Below, in pieces: positions 8,736 to 18,023 of a DNA stretch of 64,000 bases. Below the pieces are notes generated by a model that was given only the letters and a program-made list of their open reading frames with translations, was not told the origin of the DNA and made no database searches. The position numbers were made by a program, and so were the translations under genes. The stretch is taken from the NCBI GenBank assembly GCA_040218795.1, contig JAVJQT010000010.1:465805-529804 (forward strand). Reading direction: 5' to 3'. Positions within the stretch are counted from its first letter, which is position 1. Every line of letters starts with the position of its first letter. This DNA comes from CCMP332 sp040218795. Lineage in GTDB: Bacteria; Bacteroidota; Bacteroidia; Cytophagales; CCMP332.

Positions 8736-9350
8736 TCACAATTTTGGCTTGGCATAGGGCAGTCTCTCGATCAATTTAGTTTCATGATAGGCATCGAGCC
8801 CCGAACCACTCAAAATACCCATGTTCTCAAGATTTATATATCCATCCATTTCAATGCATGATTCCGGCAAATAGATATTTTGAATTTCAGCAATAATAAG
8901 GTGTGTACCATTACTTTTAATATCGTATGATTCCCTGAACATCATTTCAATTTTCAAAGAAGATTCTTTTACAAAAGGAACCTGGCAATCTCCCATAAAT
9001 TGCATACTAAGCCCTGCAGCTTCAAATTCTGAGGTCGATTTATCATAACGGGCAGCTGTCTGATGCGCTTTGTGGTAAATGGTTTTATCCACAGAGTTGA
9101 GCGTAAAAAGTTTTATCTCTTTTATATTTTCAAAACTGTGTCTTTCGACTGTATCCGGCCGTGAGATCAAGCCTAGCAAGGGTGGATTGGCCCCGATATG
9201 AATCACAGAATTAAATATGGCCAAATTTGAATCGCCCTGTTTATTTATTGTCCCGATTAAAAAAAGCGACTTAAAGCCGCTTAAAGAGTTGACAAACTGC
9301 GTTCTATAACGCTTGTCCATGCATTCAATATCAACATGATTAATATTCAT
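8736..9350 (-). CDS. Flavin reductase-like (FMN-binding split-barrel) protein
   Basis: About 204 residues starting at M-N-I-N. The pattern fits the flavin reductase domain: L-I-G-T-I-N-K-Q-G-x-S-N-L-A-I-F-N-S-V near the N-terminus, P-P-L-L-G-L-I-S-R-P, then a conserved middle H-K-A-H-Q-T-A. Such proteins bind FMN and may reduce free flavin or serve as oxidoreductases. The substrate is unknown. The start codon lies 1 nt below the SDR stop codon, indicating translational coupling. Confidence 0.75.
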   Translation of the reverse strand: MNINHVDIECMDKRYRTQFVNSLSGFKSLFLIGTINKQGDSNLAIFNSVIHIGANPPLLGLISRPDTVERHSFENIKEIKLFTLNSVDKTIYHKAHQTAARYDKSTSEFEAAGLSMQFMGDCQVPFVKESSLKIEMMFRESYDIKSNGTHLIIAEIQNIYLPESCIEMDGYINLENMGILSGSGLDAYHETKLIERLPYAKPKL

Positions 9351-9351
9351 A

Positions 9352-10044
9352 TTACAGGGGTCTGGTTGATGACATTCCTCCATCAAGATGTAAAATTTGT
9401 CCGGTCATCCATTTTGATTTTTCACCTAATAAATATTCGATGGCATTAGTAATATCTTCTACAGTACCTATTTTCTTTAAAGGGTGACGGTCTTCACTTG
9501 CTTTTCTTTTGTCGTCATTGCTTAAAAGCTTTTCTGCAAGCGGTGTATCTGTGATTGAAGGAGCGATAGCATTGACTCTTATTTTAGGGGCGAATTCTGC
9601 AGCGAGAGTTCTTGTAAGACCTTCGATTGCTCCTTTTGCACTGGCTATGCTAGCGTGAAAAGGCATTCCGTTTTGAACGGCCACCGTTGAGAAGAGCACT
9701 ATAGAGGCCTGATCTGATTTTTTTAAAACTTTTAATGATTGCTGAATGGCCTTCACCGCTCCGAAATAATTAATGTTCATTTCTTCCTGAAACTCCTCTG
9801 CTTTTATTCTGTGAAATGGCTTGAGGTTAATGGTTCCCGGACAATAAATCAACCCATCCAACTGATCGGGAATAATTTCCAATTCAGAATCCGAGTTGGC
9901 ATCCCATTGTTGAGAAGCATCCACCTCAATTTCGAGTGATTTTTTATTATGAGTGGCGAAAATACTGTGTCCTTCTTCTTTTAATTTTCTGGCAATCCCC
10001 TCACCTATTCCGGAACTGGCGCCAATGATTAAATAATTTGACAT
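9352..10044 (-). CDS. Short-chain dehydrogenase/reductase-like protein lacking the catalytic Tyr
   Basis: A 230-residue Rossmann protein with G-A-S-S-G-I-G at the N-terminus, a C-P-G in place of the usual NNAG, N-Y-F-G-A-V, the catalytic-type S119 in L-F-S-T, and K137. The position four residues before that Lys, normally the catalytic Tyr of YxxxK, is I133. The C-terminal L-D-G-G-M-S is typical of FabG-like SDRs. The missing Tyr argues against ordinary carbonyl reduction; it may bind NAD(P) or work by another route. It is the first gene of a likely operon with the flavin reductase and recX. Confidence 0.82.
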   Translation of the reverse strand: MSNYLIIGASSGIGEGIARKLKEEGHSIFATHNKKSLEIEVDASQQWDANSDSELEIIPDQLDGLIYCPGTINLKPFHRIKAEEFQEEMNINYFGAVKAIQQSLKVLKKSDQASIVLFSTVAVQNGMPFHASIASAKGAIEGLTRTLAAEFAPKIRVNAIAPSITDTPLAEKLLSNDDKRKASEDRHPLKKIGTVEDITNAIEYLLGEKSKWMTGQILHLDGGMSSTRPL

Positions 10045-10156
10045 TTTATGCTTTATTTATCTATAAACAGCGCTCGGCCTCACTTGTTTATAAAATCTTT
10101 ATATCGAATTTTGAACACGTGTTTTTTTTCTCAAAGCTTTTGCAGATTATTGCCAT

Positions 10157-10963
10157 ATGACCTACCAGCAGTTAAAAGATGAAATTTTAAGAAAAGGCAG
10201 TTTTTTAAGTGTCGGCCTTGATCCTGACCTCGGTAAAATTCCCCCACATCTTTTGGATGCATCTGACCCAATATTTGAGTTTAACAAAGCAATAATTGAA
10301 GCTACAAAAGATTATTGCGTGGCCTATAAGCCAAATATCGCATTTTATGAGTCTCTGGGTTCTAAAGGTTGGGAAAGCCTTGAAAAAACGCTTGAGATTA
10401 TCCCCGATAATATTTTTAAAATAGCGGATGCCAAACGCGGCGACATTGGTAATACGAGTAAATTATACGCCAAGGCATTTTTTGAGCAAATGAATTTTGA
10501 CGCCATCACCCTGGCGCCTTATATGGGCGAAGATTCGATCAGGCCTTTTATGGAATACGACAATAAGTGGGTCATCATTTTAGGATTGACTTCAAACAAA
10601 GGCAGTGAAGATTTTCAAATGATCAAGGCTCATGACCAAAGGTATTATTTTGAACATGTAATAGAAGAATGTTCCAAATGGGGTACAAATCAGAATACGA
10701 TGTTCGTTACAGGCGCAACCAAAGCAGAATACATGCAAAAAGTAAGGACGCTTATCCCAAATCATTTTTTATTGGTTCCGGGAGTCGGTGCGCAAGGTGG
10801 AAGTCTTGACGAAGTCGTAAAATTTGGAATGAATGATGATGTGGGATTACTCGTAAATTCATCCAGAGGAATTATTTATGCTTCCAATGGAGCAGATTTT
10901 GCTCAAATGGCTAAAAGTGAGAGTAAGCATCTTCAGGAAGAGATGGCCGATTATCTGGAATAA
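10157..10963 (+). CDS. pyrF: Orotidine 5'-phosphate decarboxylase, type 2
   Basis: 268 residues, the size of the longer group 2 OMP decarboxylases. The catalytic block D-A-K-R-G-D-I-G-N-T gives D91, K93 and D96. The N-terminal S-V-G-L-D-P-D and the late V-P-G-V-G-A-Q-G-G phosphate-binding loop are present. It converts OMP to UMP in the last step of pyrimidine synthesis. pyrD is about 39 kb away in the same window. The stop codon lies 1 nt before the end of the convergent M61 peptidase gene. Confidence 0.93.
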   Translation: MTYQQLKDEILRKGSFLSVGLDPDLGKIPPHLLDASDPIFEFNKAIIEATKDYCVAYKPNIAFYESLGSKGWESLEKTLEIIPDNIFKIADAKRGDIGNTSKLYAKAFFEQMNFDAITLAPYMGEDSIRPFMEYDNKWVIILGLTSNKGSEDFQMIKAHDQRYYFEHVIEECSKWGTNQNTMFVTGATKAEYMQKVRTLIPNHFLLVPGVGAQGGSLDEVVKFGMNDDVGLLVNSSRGIIYASNGADFAQMAKSESKHLQEEMADYLE

Positions 10964-10964
10964 T

Positions 10965-12821
10965 TTAAATCCCTCCCCAGGCTTTTCTCAATTCCAATTG
11001 CGCGGGACTTGGATCCTTCATGGGTTCCAAAACATGATAATTGATTTTTTTAATTTCAACTGCGCTTCCAATTAAATCGTATTCCTTTTCTTTTCCTTTT
11101 TTATTATATCGAACAACTGTAAATTTCAACTCATCCCCCGCTTTCAGGCCGCTTTTAAGTTGAGTAATCACTTTATTGAAATTGCTGCCATTGATTAGTA
11201 TGCCATTGATTCGAATAATTTCATCTCCTTCTTCAAAACCTATTTCTTTTCCAAAATCATTTAATTTATCAGTTGATCTAACGAGGATTCTGTCTTTCTC
11301 GGCATTGTAGCCCAGACCCACATCTCCAAAAGTAATTTCAGTACTTTGCAAACTGTCATAATAATTTACACCGATCATTTCAAGAATTTCCTTCAGAGGC
11401 AGTGGCTCATTTCCATCAACGTGATTCTGGAAAAAATCTTCGATCTGTGGGTAGGTGACCATTTCAATACGGTCAAATAACTCTTCATCTTTAAAAGCTT
11501 CGTCCTTCCCATAAATGTTACTGAGATCCTTCATCATATTTTGAGTTCCGTATTCCCCTTCAGAATAAACGCGAAGTTTTAAGTCAAGACATAAACCTAT
11601 CAGCGCTCCTTTGAAATACACATTGGGATATTCTTTTTTATATTCATCAAGGCAACCTTCACTCATCCTTGTAAATGCTAATGTGTCATTAAAAGATCTT
11701 TTTGATACTCTGATTTTTGATCTTATCAATCGCAAATAGTCCTCAAAACTTATAAGTCCTTCTTTCAATTGTACATGGCCGGCTGCATATTCAGTTAATC
11801 CTTCATACAACCACAAATGCTCGGACATCTGAGGGTTCTGGAAATCAAAATTGTGTATTTCTTCCGAGTGAATCGTAAGCGGTGTGATCACATGAAAAAA
11901 TTCATGGGCAGTGACATCTATAATGCCCTGAGCTATTTTATCAGCACTTTGCTCGCGCATCGAAAGCACAGTTGAATAGGAATGTTCCAATGCTCCTGAA
12001 CCTTTTGAAAGAGGTATTTTGTCAAAAAGATAAATTAGAATAACATATTTATCGACCGGTAAATCTCCACCCAAATACTGCGCCTGAGCATTCAAAATTT
12101 GAGAGATTTGCTGCATCACTTCTTCCGCGCTAATTATTTTATTGGGCGAGTACACGGATACCACTACTTCCGTTTTTCCCAGGTAAATTGAAGCGGTATC
12201 AGGGATGGTATACATGATGGGAGAATCGATCAATTCATAATAATCAACGGATAGAAAACGATCGGACTTTGCTGATGTCATTAGTTGTTGCAATGGCGTT
12301 GCACCATAAAATCCTTCAGGCTTGACAATTTCCAAATCAAAAGCTCGCCGTTTTAAACCCTCCAGGTATCCAAAAATTCCAAAGGTATTTAAGAGATAGT
12401 TTTCGCCTTCTTCGATATTTGTTCCCGCCGGCTCAAAAATGACGGTATCCTTTTCAGTATCGTAACTGTCTTCAACCCAATAATTAATACTGTGCAAACG
12501 TTGTGCATCATTTATTTGCCAGCGATTTGGGCTTAATCGCCTGATTGGCATGGCCATTCCTTTTTCATCAAAAGCAGCAAAATCATTGACAAACCGGCCA
12601 AAATCATAAATACTGTAAGTTCCAGGAACAATTTTTGGAAATTGAAATTCAATGCTGTCGCCATAATTATGAATTGGAACAATCAATTCTACCTTGAGCA
12701 TATCGTTTTTCACATTGACAAGATCAACTTTGTATTGATAAGCTTTGTTTTTGTTATCCGCATGGGAAGTCAGATGAAAACTTAATGCAGTCAGAAGAAA
12801 AGCATATATGTATTTAGGCAT
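10965..12821 (-). CDS. M61 family peptidase (glycyl aminopeptidase-like) with PDZ domain, secreted
   Basis: About 618 residues from M-P-K-Y, with a signal peptide to about residue 21. An N-terminal beta domain contains K-I-V-P-G-T-Y-S-I-Y-D-F-G-R-F, a family hallmark. The zinc site is H306-E-F-F-H310 with downstream E340 in L-Y-E-G-L-T-E-Y. A PDZ-like domain lies at about 500-590. M61 enzymes act in the periplasm or outside the cell as aminopeptidases. A perfect hairpin separates it from the upstream ABC gene, so it may be transcribed separately. Confidence 0.88.
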   Translation of the reverse strand: MPKYIYAFLLTALSFHLTSHADNKNKAYQYKVDLVNVKNDMLKVELIVPIHNYGDSIEFQFPKIVPGTYSIYDFGRFVNDFAAFDEKGMAMPIRRLSPNRWQINDAQRLHSINYWVEDSYDTEKDTVIFEPAGTNIEEGENYLLNTFGIFGYLEGLKRRAFDLEIVKPEGFYGATPLQQLMTSAKSDRFLSVDYYELIDSPIMYTIPDTASIYLGKTEVVVSVYSPNKIISAEEVMQQISQILNAQAQYLGGDLPVDKYVILIYLFDKIPLSKGSGALEHSYSTVLSMREQSADKIAQGIIDVTAHEFFHVITPLTIHSEEIHNFDFQNPQMSEHLWLYEGLTEYAAGHVQLKEGLISFEDYLRLIRSKIRVSKRSFNDTLAFTRMSEGCLDEYKKEYPNVYFKGALIGLCLDLKLRVYSEGEYGTQNMMKDLSNIYGKDEAFKDEELFDRIEMVTYPQIEDFFQNHVDGNEPLPLKEILEMIGVNYYDSLQSTEITFGDVGLGYNAEKDRILVRSTDKLNDFGKEIGFEEGDEIIRINGILINGSNFNKVITQLKSGLKAGDELKFTVVRYNKKGKEKEYDLIGSAVEIKKINYHVLEPMKDPSPAQLELRKAWGGI

Positions 12822-12855
12822 GGAATTCAGGTTAATGAATTTCAAAAATAAACAG

Positions 12856-12878
12856 ATTTGCCCCATTGAGGGGCAAAT
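12856..12878 (-). terminator. Perfect 9-bp hairpin between the ABC ATPase gene and the M61 peptidase gene
   Basis: Inverted repeat ATTTGCCCC - 5-nt loop - GGGGCAAAT. On the minus strand it is followed by an interrupted T-rich stretch rather than a clean T-run. It could end the adaptor-ATPase transcript or act as an attenuator before the peptidase gene. Confidence 0.5.
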
Positions 12879-12901
12879 AAATTATTAATATGTAATTCTG
12901 A

Positions 12902-13591
12902 TTAGAGCAGGGCTTTTTCTTTCACATTTTCAGTAACCACCTGGCCATCGAATAAGTGTATAATACGATGTGCGTACTCTGCATCTGAAGGCGAGTGCGT
13001 CACCATTATAATTGTTGTCCCTGCTTCATTGAGTGAAGAAAGCATGGACATCACTTCCTGCCCGTGAGTAGAGTCGAGATTACCGGTTGGCTCATCGGCC
13101 AATATTAATTTTGGTTTTGCAATTACTGCCCTCGCCACAGCCACTCTTTGCTGCTGGCCACCGGAAAGTTGTTGTGGGAAATGGTTTTCTCTGTGACGTA
13201 TCTGCATTTGTTCCATCACTTCGGTAACCCTTTGCTTTCTTTCCTGACTTGGTATCTTAAGATAAATCAAGGGCAATTCAATGTTTTCAAAAACAGTCAA
13301 TTCGTCTATGAGGTTAAAACTTTGAAAAACAAATCCGATATTGGATTTACGCATATCTGCTCTTTGTCTTTCAGAAAAACCTGAAACTTCCTTGTCTGCA
13401 AAATGGAATTCTCCACCGCTGGGATTGTCAAGTAATCCCAAAATATTTAAAAGTGTTGATTTTCCACATCCCGAAGGACCCATAATCGCCACGAATTCTC
13501 CTTCTTTTATTTCTATGTTTACCTGATCCAAAGCTGTGGTTTCCACATCTTCAGTTCGGTAGACCTTTGTTAGATTTACTGTTTTGATCAT
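12902..13591 (-). CDS. ABC transporter ATP-binding protein, MacB/LolD-type
   Basis: 229 residues with Walker A G-P-S-G-C-G-K-S-T, Q-loop F-V-F-Q-S-F-N-L, signature L-S-G-G-Q-Q-Q-R and Walker B L-I-L-A-D-E-P-T-G-N-L-D. This subfamily (MacB, LolD, FtsE) powers FtsX-type permeases. It lies 16 nt after a periplasmic adaptor gene on the same strand, as in MacAB-like exporters, but no permease gene follows. The next gene is the M61 peptidase. Confidence 0.92.
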   Translation of the reverse strand: MIKTVNLTKVYRTEDVETTALDQVNIEIKEGEFVAIMGPSGCGKSTLLNILGLLDNPSGGEFHFADKEVSGFSERQRADMRKSNIGFVFQSFNLIDELTVFENIELPLIYLKIPSQERKQRVTEVMEQMQIRHRENHFPQQLSGGQQQRVAVARAVIAKPKLILADEPTGNLDSTHGQEVMSMLSSLNEAGTTIIMVTHSPSDAEYAHRIIHLFDGQVVTENVKEKALL

Positions 13592-13607
13592 TGCACTATA
13601 AGTTTAA

Positions 13608-14861
13608 TTATTCCTTTATTATCAATTTATCAATATTATCATATCCCTCATACGAAGATACAATTACCTTTTCACCTTCAATTAAGCCATCTAATACTTC
13701 ATAATAGCGTGAATTTTGACGACCTGTACGAATTTTTCTTTTAACGGCTTCATTTGATGATTCGTCGAAGACAAAAATCCAATTTCCACCGGTTTGTTGG
13801 AAGAATCCTCCGCGAGGAATTAAGAGCGCCTTAGAAGGATCACTTAATTCTAATCGGATTTGAGTGGTCTGTCCTCTTCTAATTTGATCGGGATAATCTT
13901 TTACAAATTTCATATCCACTCTGAACTGACCATTTGTTACTTCGGGATAAACCCGTGTAATCTCCAATTCATGTCTTGCTCCGGCAAAATCAAAATAACC
14001 CTTCAAGCCTGGGAAAACCCTTGATACGTAATGTTCATCAATAAGAGCACGTACTTTAAATGAATTGATATCATCAATTTGACCAATATTCTGACCGGGA
14101 TCAACGGATTCCCCAACTTCCTGGTCGATTGAACTTATCAATCCTGAAATAGGAGCAATAATCAAAAGATTACTCAAATTTTCCCTGTTGAATTCTAAAT
14201 TTCGCATTGTTTGAGAAAGGGTTCGTTCCAACTGGTTTATTTGCGCTACCATATTTATTGAATCAATTCGTTGAGATTCAATTTCAATCATTCTTTGTTT
14301 TTTTAATCGCTCATAATCCCATTTAGACTGAAGAAATTCCTGTTCCGACAATACTTTTTCTTCATACAATTCCTTGTTTCTTTTATAGATGTCTTCAGCT
14401 CTGGCAAGATTGTAATTGATATCGTTTAAAGACCTTTTTAATCTAAATCGGTTTTGTTGAAGACTAAGCCTGGTGCTTTGCAAATTGTTAATTAAATCGG
14501 AAGCCCGTGTTTCCTGTTCAAGAAAAGACATCATCATGTTATGATTTGTCAATTTTAGAATCGTATCTCCTTCTTTTATGCTCGTTCCGCCAATAGTATA
14601 TTTTTTTTCTACTCTCCCTCCTTCTATGGCATCGAGAGTTACAGTGCGGATGGGTTGTATGGTGCCATCGATTGGAATGTAATCTATATAGTCACCAAAG
14701 CTTACTTCTGCAATGCTGATTCGCTCTTTATCGATATTGAGTTTACGCGACCCATCGGCAATAATTAGATTATAGGCAATAAATAAAATGAGCAATGCTG
14801 ATCCCAGCCATATCGCGATTTTCTTTGGTGGCCACTTTTTCTTTTCAATCTTTCGATCCAT
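13608..14861 (-). CDS. HlyD/MacA-like periplasmic adaptor protein
   Basis: 417 residues: one N-terminal membrane anchor (about 15-35), a split lipoyl/barrel-sandwich region, a long coiled-coil hairpin at about 120-235 rich in Glu/Gln/Leu, then beta-barrel and membrane-proximal domains. The P-I-S-G-L-I-S-S segment after the hairpin is typical of the returning lipoyl half. It should bridge an inner-membrane ABC permease to an outer-membrane channel. Its partner ATPase follows, but no permease is found in the window. Confidence 0.85.
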   Translation of the reverse strand: MDRKIEKKKWPPKKIAIWLGSALLILFIAYNLIIADGSRKLNIDKERISIAEVSFGDYIDYIPIDGTIQPIRTVTLDAIEGGRVEKKYTIGGTSIKEGDTILKLTNHNMMMSFLEQETRASDLINNLQSTRLSLQQNRFRLKRSLNDINYNLARAEDIYKRNKELYEEKVLSEQEFLQSKWDYERLKKQRMIEIESQRIDSINMVAQINQLERTLSQTMRNLEFNRENLSNLLIIAPISGLISSIDQEVGESVDPGQNIGQIDDINSFKVRALIDEHYVSRVFPGLKGYFDFAGARHELEITRVYPEVTNGQFRVDMKFVKDYPDQIRRGQTTQIRLELSDPSKALLIPRGGFFQQTGGNWIFVFDESSNEAVKRKIRTGRQNSRYYEVLDGLIEGEKVIVSSYEGYDNIDKLIIKE

Positions 14862-15133
14862 CGTATCCCTACTAAGTTTTCATTTCAATGCCAATAAAGA
14901 TGCCAAACTTAAAAATTGCTCAAATTCCAATATTTAAAGCCCATTCATCATTATCCAATTTATATGAGCTTACTTTTAGCCCATTTATTGTTCGTAATCG
15001 AACATCTGCTGTCCGTTAAAATACGCCTGTTTGCCCCCATTATGCAAAAAAACTTATTTAAATCTGCTAAACTAAGTTCAAAATTTTGGCATGCGCTTTG
15101 GAGCATAATTACCGAGGTCAAAATTAAATTATT

Positions 15134-15496
15134 ATGTTACGTTTAAAATTTTCAATACTCCTATTGGCAATATTATTTACAAATATTGCATATGCAAGCG
15201 GAACTGAAAACAGGGAATCCAAGGCTCCTTTAAGTTTAGAAGCAAGTGATTTACAAATTTCAGTTTTTCAAAATACAGAAGATCATCGTTATATCGTAAG
15301 CTTTAAAAATGAAACCGAAAAACCGGTGGCACTCAATCTGAAAGACAAGGAAGGTAAAAGTATTTATACAGAAATGGTTAAAGGCAAAGGCATTTACAAC
15401 AAGCGCTTTGATTTAATCAATCTCGTAGATGGAGAATATACGGTTACGGTTGGTAATGAAATTAGCAGTTTGGTCAAGGAACTTGTCATTAAATGA
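15134..15496 (+). CDS. Small secreted protein, unknown
   Basis: 120 residues. The signal peptide runs to about residue 21 (Y-A-S after a hydrophobic run). The mature part is short and rich in beta-strand propensity, with alternating segments such as V-A-L-N-L-K-D-K-E-G-K, an arrangement like a single immunoglobulin-like or DUF3244-type domain used in Bacteroidota secreted proteins. No catalytic motif was seen. It is monocistronic, with a strong terminator directly downstream. Confidence 0.6.
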   Translation: MLRLKFSILLLAILFTNIAYASGTENRESKAPLSLEASDLQISVFQNTEDHRYIVSFKNETEKPVALNLKDKEGKSIYTEMVKGKGIYNKRFDLINLVDGEYTVTVGNEISSLVKELVIK

Positions 15497-15514
15497 GCAA
15501 ATACATGTTTGAAT

Positions 15515-15543
15515 AAAAAGTCGGATAGAATCCGACTTTTTTT
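15515..15543 (+). terminator. Rho-independent terminator after the small secreted protein gene
   Basis: An 11-bp perfect stem (AAAAAGTCGGA with its complement) around a 5-nt loop, running into a T-tract. The A-rich 5' arm makes it potentially bidirectional. It separates the secreted-protein gene from the TerB-like gene. Confidence 0.85.
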
Positions 15544-15577
15544 ATGCTTTATATTTTAGAGTCATTAGATTTATACT

Positions 15578-16006
15578 ATGATCGGTTATTTCGAATATCA
15601 AAGCCTACAGAACAAAAAAATGCATTTGCAAAATCTTGTTGCCTTGGCTGAAGCAGATGGAAAACTTCACGCCGATGAAATAGACTTGCTTAATAAAATT
15701 GGCAAACACTACGGCCTAAAGAAAAACCAAATCCTCGAAATTTTCAGGGAACAAAAAAATGCCGAACAAAAAATTCCTGTAAATTTTGATCAAAAAATAA
15801 ACCAGCTATTTGAGATGGTCAAATTAATGATGGTGGATAATATCGTGGATGAAAAGGAAATGGAAATAGCCACCGAAATGGCGGAAAATCTGAAATTTAA
15901 AAATGAGGTCATTCAAAAACTCATTGAATTAAATCAAAAGAAATCTTTGAGCATGTGGGAATGGGAAGAGTTTAAAACAAGGGCCCTCGAAGATTATTTA
16001 GGCTGA
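15578..16006 (+). CDS. TerB-like (tellurite resistance) domain protein
   Basis: 142 residues, mostly helical. The N-terminal half has A-L-A-E-A-D-G-K-L-H-A-D-E-I-D-L-L, a classic TerB/DjlA-like acidic motif that may bind metal. A second similar segment, V-D-N-I-V-D-E-K-E-M-E, comes 60 residues later. TerB domains occur in cytoplasmic stress and envelope-associated proteins, and the role here is unknown. It stands alone between a terminator and the convergent MbnH-like gene. Confidence 0.72.
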   Translation: MIGYFEYQSLQNKKMHLQNLVALAEADGKLHADEIDLLNKIGKHYGLKKNQILEIFREQKNAEQKIPVNFDQKINQLFEMVKLMMVDNIVDEKEMEIATEMAENLKFKNEVIQKLIELNQKKSLSMWEWEEFKTRALEDYLG

Positions 16007-16095
16007 TTATAAAAATTTAAAAGCACAAGCATATTCACAAGAATGAAATTTTGGATTTGCTTGAAAAAGAAAAATAGAGAAGATAAACTTCCGAA

Positions 16096-17163
16096 TTATT
16101 TTGGCGATGAAAATCTTTGATTGCTTATAAATTCTTCATCTGTCAGGCTGTTTAAAAAAGCAATGATATCTCTCTTTTCTTCCTCGGAAAGTGGTATTCC
16201 ATAGCTTCCGTCTTCATTTTTAAAATGTTCGTCGAGGCTTGGAGAATATTTTACCTGAGTACTGTAGTGCTTGAGAACTTCTTCAAGACTTTCAAACCTT
16301 CCATCGTGCATATAGGGTGCTGTAAGAGCTATATTCCTAAGTGTTGGTGTTTTATACTTTCCCAGATCAGCAGAATCAAAAGTGATCCGATATCTGCCGG
16401 TAAAAATAAATTCATTTGAAATATCATTCCAGGAACTATCTATACCGTTATTATGAAAAGCATTATCGGTAAATAAAAATCCAGAATGACAACTGCTGCA
16501 ATGCTCTTCATACAATGATAATCCATTAAGCTCCTGCATGGAAAAAGTGACCCCATCTTCATTTCGAATATATTTATCGTATCTGGAATCTCCCGAAATT
16601 AGAGTTCTTTGAAATTGCGCAAGGGCTTTTAAAACCTGTGTGAGTTCTATATCACCAGGCCCAAAGGCATTTTGAAAAAACAGTGGGTATTCTGAATCTT
16701 CATTTAGCTCTTTAACCAGTTCAACAATATCCTGATTCATTTCATCGGGATGACCAATTGGACCTAATGCCAAAGACTCAATATTTTTTGCTCCCCCTTC
16801 CCAAAACAATCCGGGCATCCATGCCAGATTAATTAAAGCGGGCGTATGACGCAATAAGGCTTCACCACTGACTCCTCTCCTTGTCAGTGCATCACCATCA
16901 GTAAATGCCTTACTTTGAATATGACAAGAGGCACAGGAAACCTGATTATTTCCCGAGAGAATTGGGTCGTAAAACAACAGCCTGCCCAATTCAATTTTTT
17001 CTTTTGAGAATTCATTGCTTTCGGGTACAGGAAGGTCCTCAAAATTGGAAGGAACCTCCACCACAAAAATTTCTTCCTGTGGCAGAGGTTCATTATTTTC
17101 CCGACATGAAAAAATGATCAATGCCAGGATAAAAATTCCAATATGATTTAAATACTTATTCAC
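16096..17163 (-). CDS. Dihaem cytochrome c peroxidase / MbnH-like lipoprotein (copy 1)
   Basis: 355 residues. A lipoprotein signal (I-I-F-S-C20) tethers it to a membrane. Two c-type haem motifs are C77-A-S-C-H81 and C222-S-S-C-H226; the first is followed by the family motif A-F-T-D-G. The late A-P-Y-M-H-D-G-R-F block supplies another conserved His. This is the bacterial CcP/MauG superfamily, whose MbnH branch oxidises a Trp in its partner MbnP. The start overlaps the stop of an MbnP-like gene by 4 nt. A role in copper or oxidative maturation is inferred from that pairing. Confidence 0.85.
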   Translation of the reverse strand: MNKYLNHIGIFILALIIFSCRENNEPLPQEEIFVVEVPSNFEDLPVPESNEFSKEKIELGRLLFYDPILSGNNQVSCASCHIQSKAFTDGDALTRRGVSGEALLRHTPALINLAWMPGLFWEGGAKNIESLALGPIGHPDEMNQDIVELVKELNEDSEYPLFFQNAFGPGDIELTQVLKALAQFQRTLISGDSRYDKYIRNEDGVTFSMQELNGLSLYEEHCSSCHSGFLFTDNAFHNNGIDSSWNDISNEFIFTGRYRITFDSADLGKYKTPTLRNIALTAPYMHDGRFESLEEVLKHYSTQVKYSPSLDEHFKNEDGSYGIPLSEEEKRDIIAFLNSLTDEEFISNQRFSSPK

Positions 17164-17957
17164 TCAGCGTGATGAAACATAAACATATTAGAGATGTTTT
17201 CATTCATTCTATTCCAGGCCGGCTCCTCAGTGAAAAACATCCATATACCATCCTTTTCGCCTAATTGAATTGCATTTGGTTGCTCAAACATATTTTTGAC
17301 AGAAACCATGAAATGCGCAATGTGATCACCACCTTCTGTCACTACCAAATTTGCCGATAATGGAATTTCTTTTTTAATATAATAGGCATTTAGACCGGTA
17401 TGAATCCTTAAAGGCTGATAATTAGAGCTATCTCCTTCATAATACGTTCCATCTAACCTTAAAAACTTGTAGCCAGTGTTCCATGCCCAAAACATACCGT
17501 TGGATAAACTTAATTCCCCCTTTCCCGATCCCAGGGTATCATTATTTGCCGGATCTACGCCAAGCGCAAATTGCAGCCTGGTATATGTTCCACTTGGAAC
17601 TTCATCAAAAACGATCATTTCACGTGTATTATCAGCTGTTTTTTCTACCAAATAATAACCGTCCTCATCCTGATAGGCCGTATCGTTTCCATTAAAAAGT
17701 ATAAAATTAGAAATCCAATATCTTATACTCGAAACGGTAATACTGTCTCCGGAGGAAGTGGTATATACTTCATCCAATTCTATGTCAATACCGGCTGTTG
17801 CGTCAAAATAATTTTCGAAGTGTATGGTCAATTTACCTGTCCCTTCCACATTATTTGGGTCCGGTGTATTTGCATCATCATCGTCACCGCATGATACAAT
17901 TGTGAATGCCATGCCTAAACTTAAGAGCACAGCAAAAATGCTTTTTAGAGATTTCAT
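17160..17957 (-). CDS. MbnP-like (copper-binding protein) lipoprotein (copy 1)
   Basis: 265 residues. The lipobox I-V-S-C is followed by G-D-D-D-D. The mature domain fits the MbnP family: L-T-I-H-F-E-N, Y-W-I-S-N-F, D-E-D-G-Y-Y-L-V, an F-x-L-G-V-D segment and the Trp-rich W-A-W-N-T-G-Y-K-F. Histidines in I-H-F, D-H-I-A-H-F and the C-terminal F-H-H-A-E could bind metal. In methanotrophs MbnP carries a Trp oxidised to kynurenine by MbnH. The partner peroxidase overlaps by 4 nt, so the pair is translationally coupled. Confidence 0.78.
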   Translation of the reverse strand: MKSLKSIFAVLLSLGMAFTIVSCGDDDDANTPDPNNVEGTGKLTIHFENYFDATAGIDIELDEVYTTSSGDSITVSSIRYWISNFILFNGNDTAYQDEDGYYLVEKTADNTREMIVFDEVPSGTYTRLQFALGVDPANNDTLGSGKGELSLSNGMFWAWNTGYKFLRLDGTYYEGDSSNYQPLRIHTGLNAYYIKKEIPLSANLVVTEGGDHIAHFMVSVKNMFEQPNAIQLGEKDGIWMFFTEEPAWNRMNENISNMFMFHHAE

Positions 17958-18023
17958 TTTCTATATTTTAAAGTTTGTAAATAATTGCCGGCTTTGGAAA
18001 AGCCAAAGAGATAAACGACTTAA

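Noticed and set aside
16043..16120. Short ATG frame of 25 codons after the TerB-like gene
   Set aside because: It overlaps the end of the MbnH-like gene on the other strand and has no supporting signal; too short to trust.
17483..17894. Open frames on the + strand across the MbnP-like gene
   Set aside because: Antisense shadows of a coupled lipoprotein gene; amino-acid content is not protein-like.
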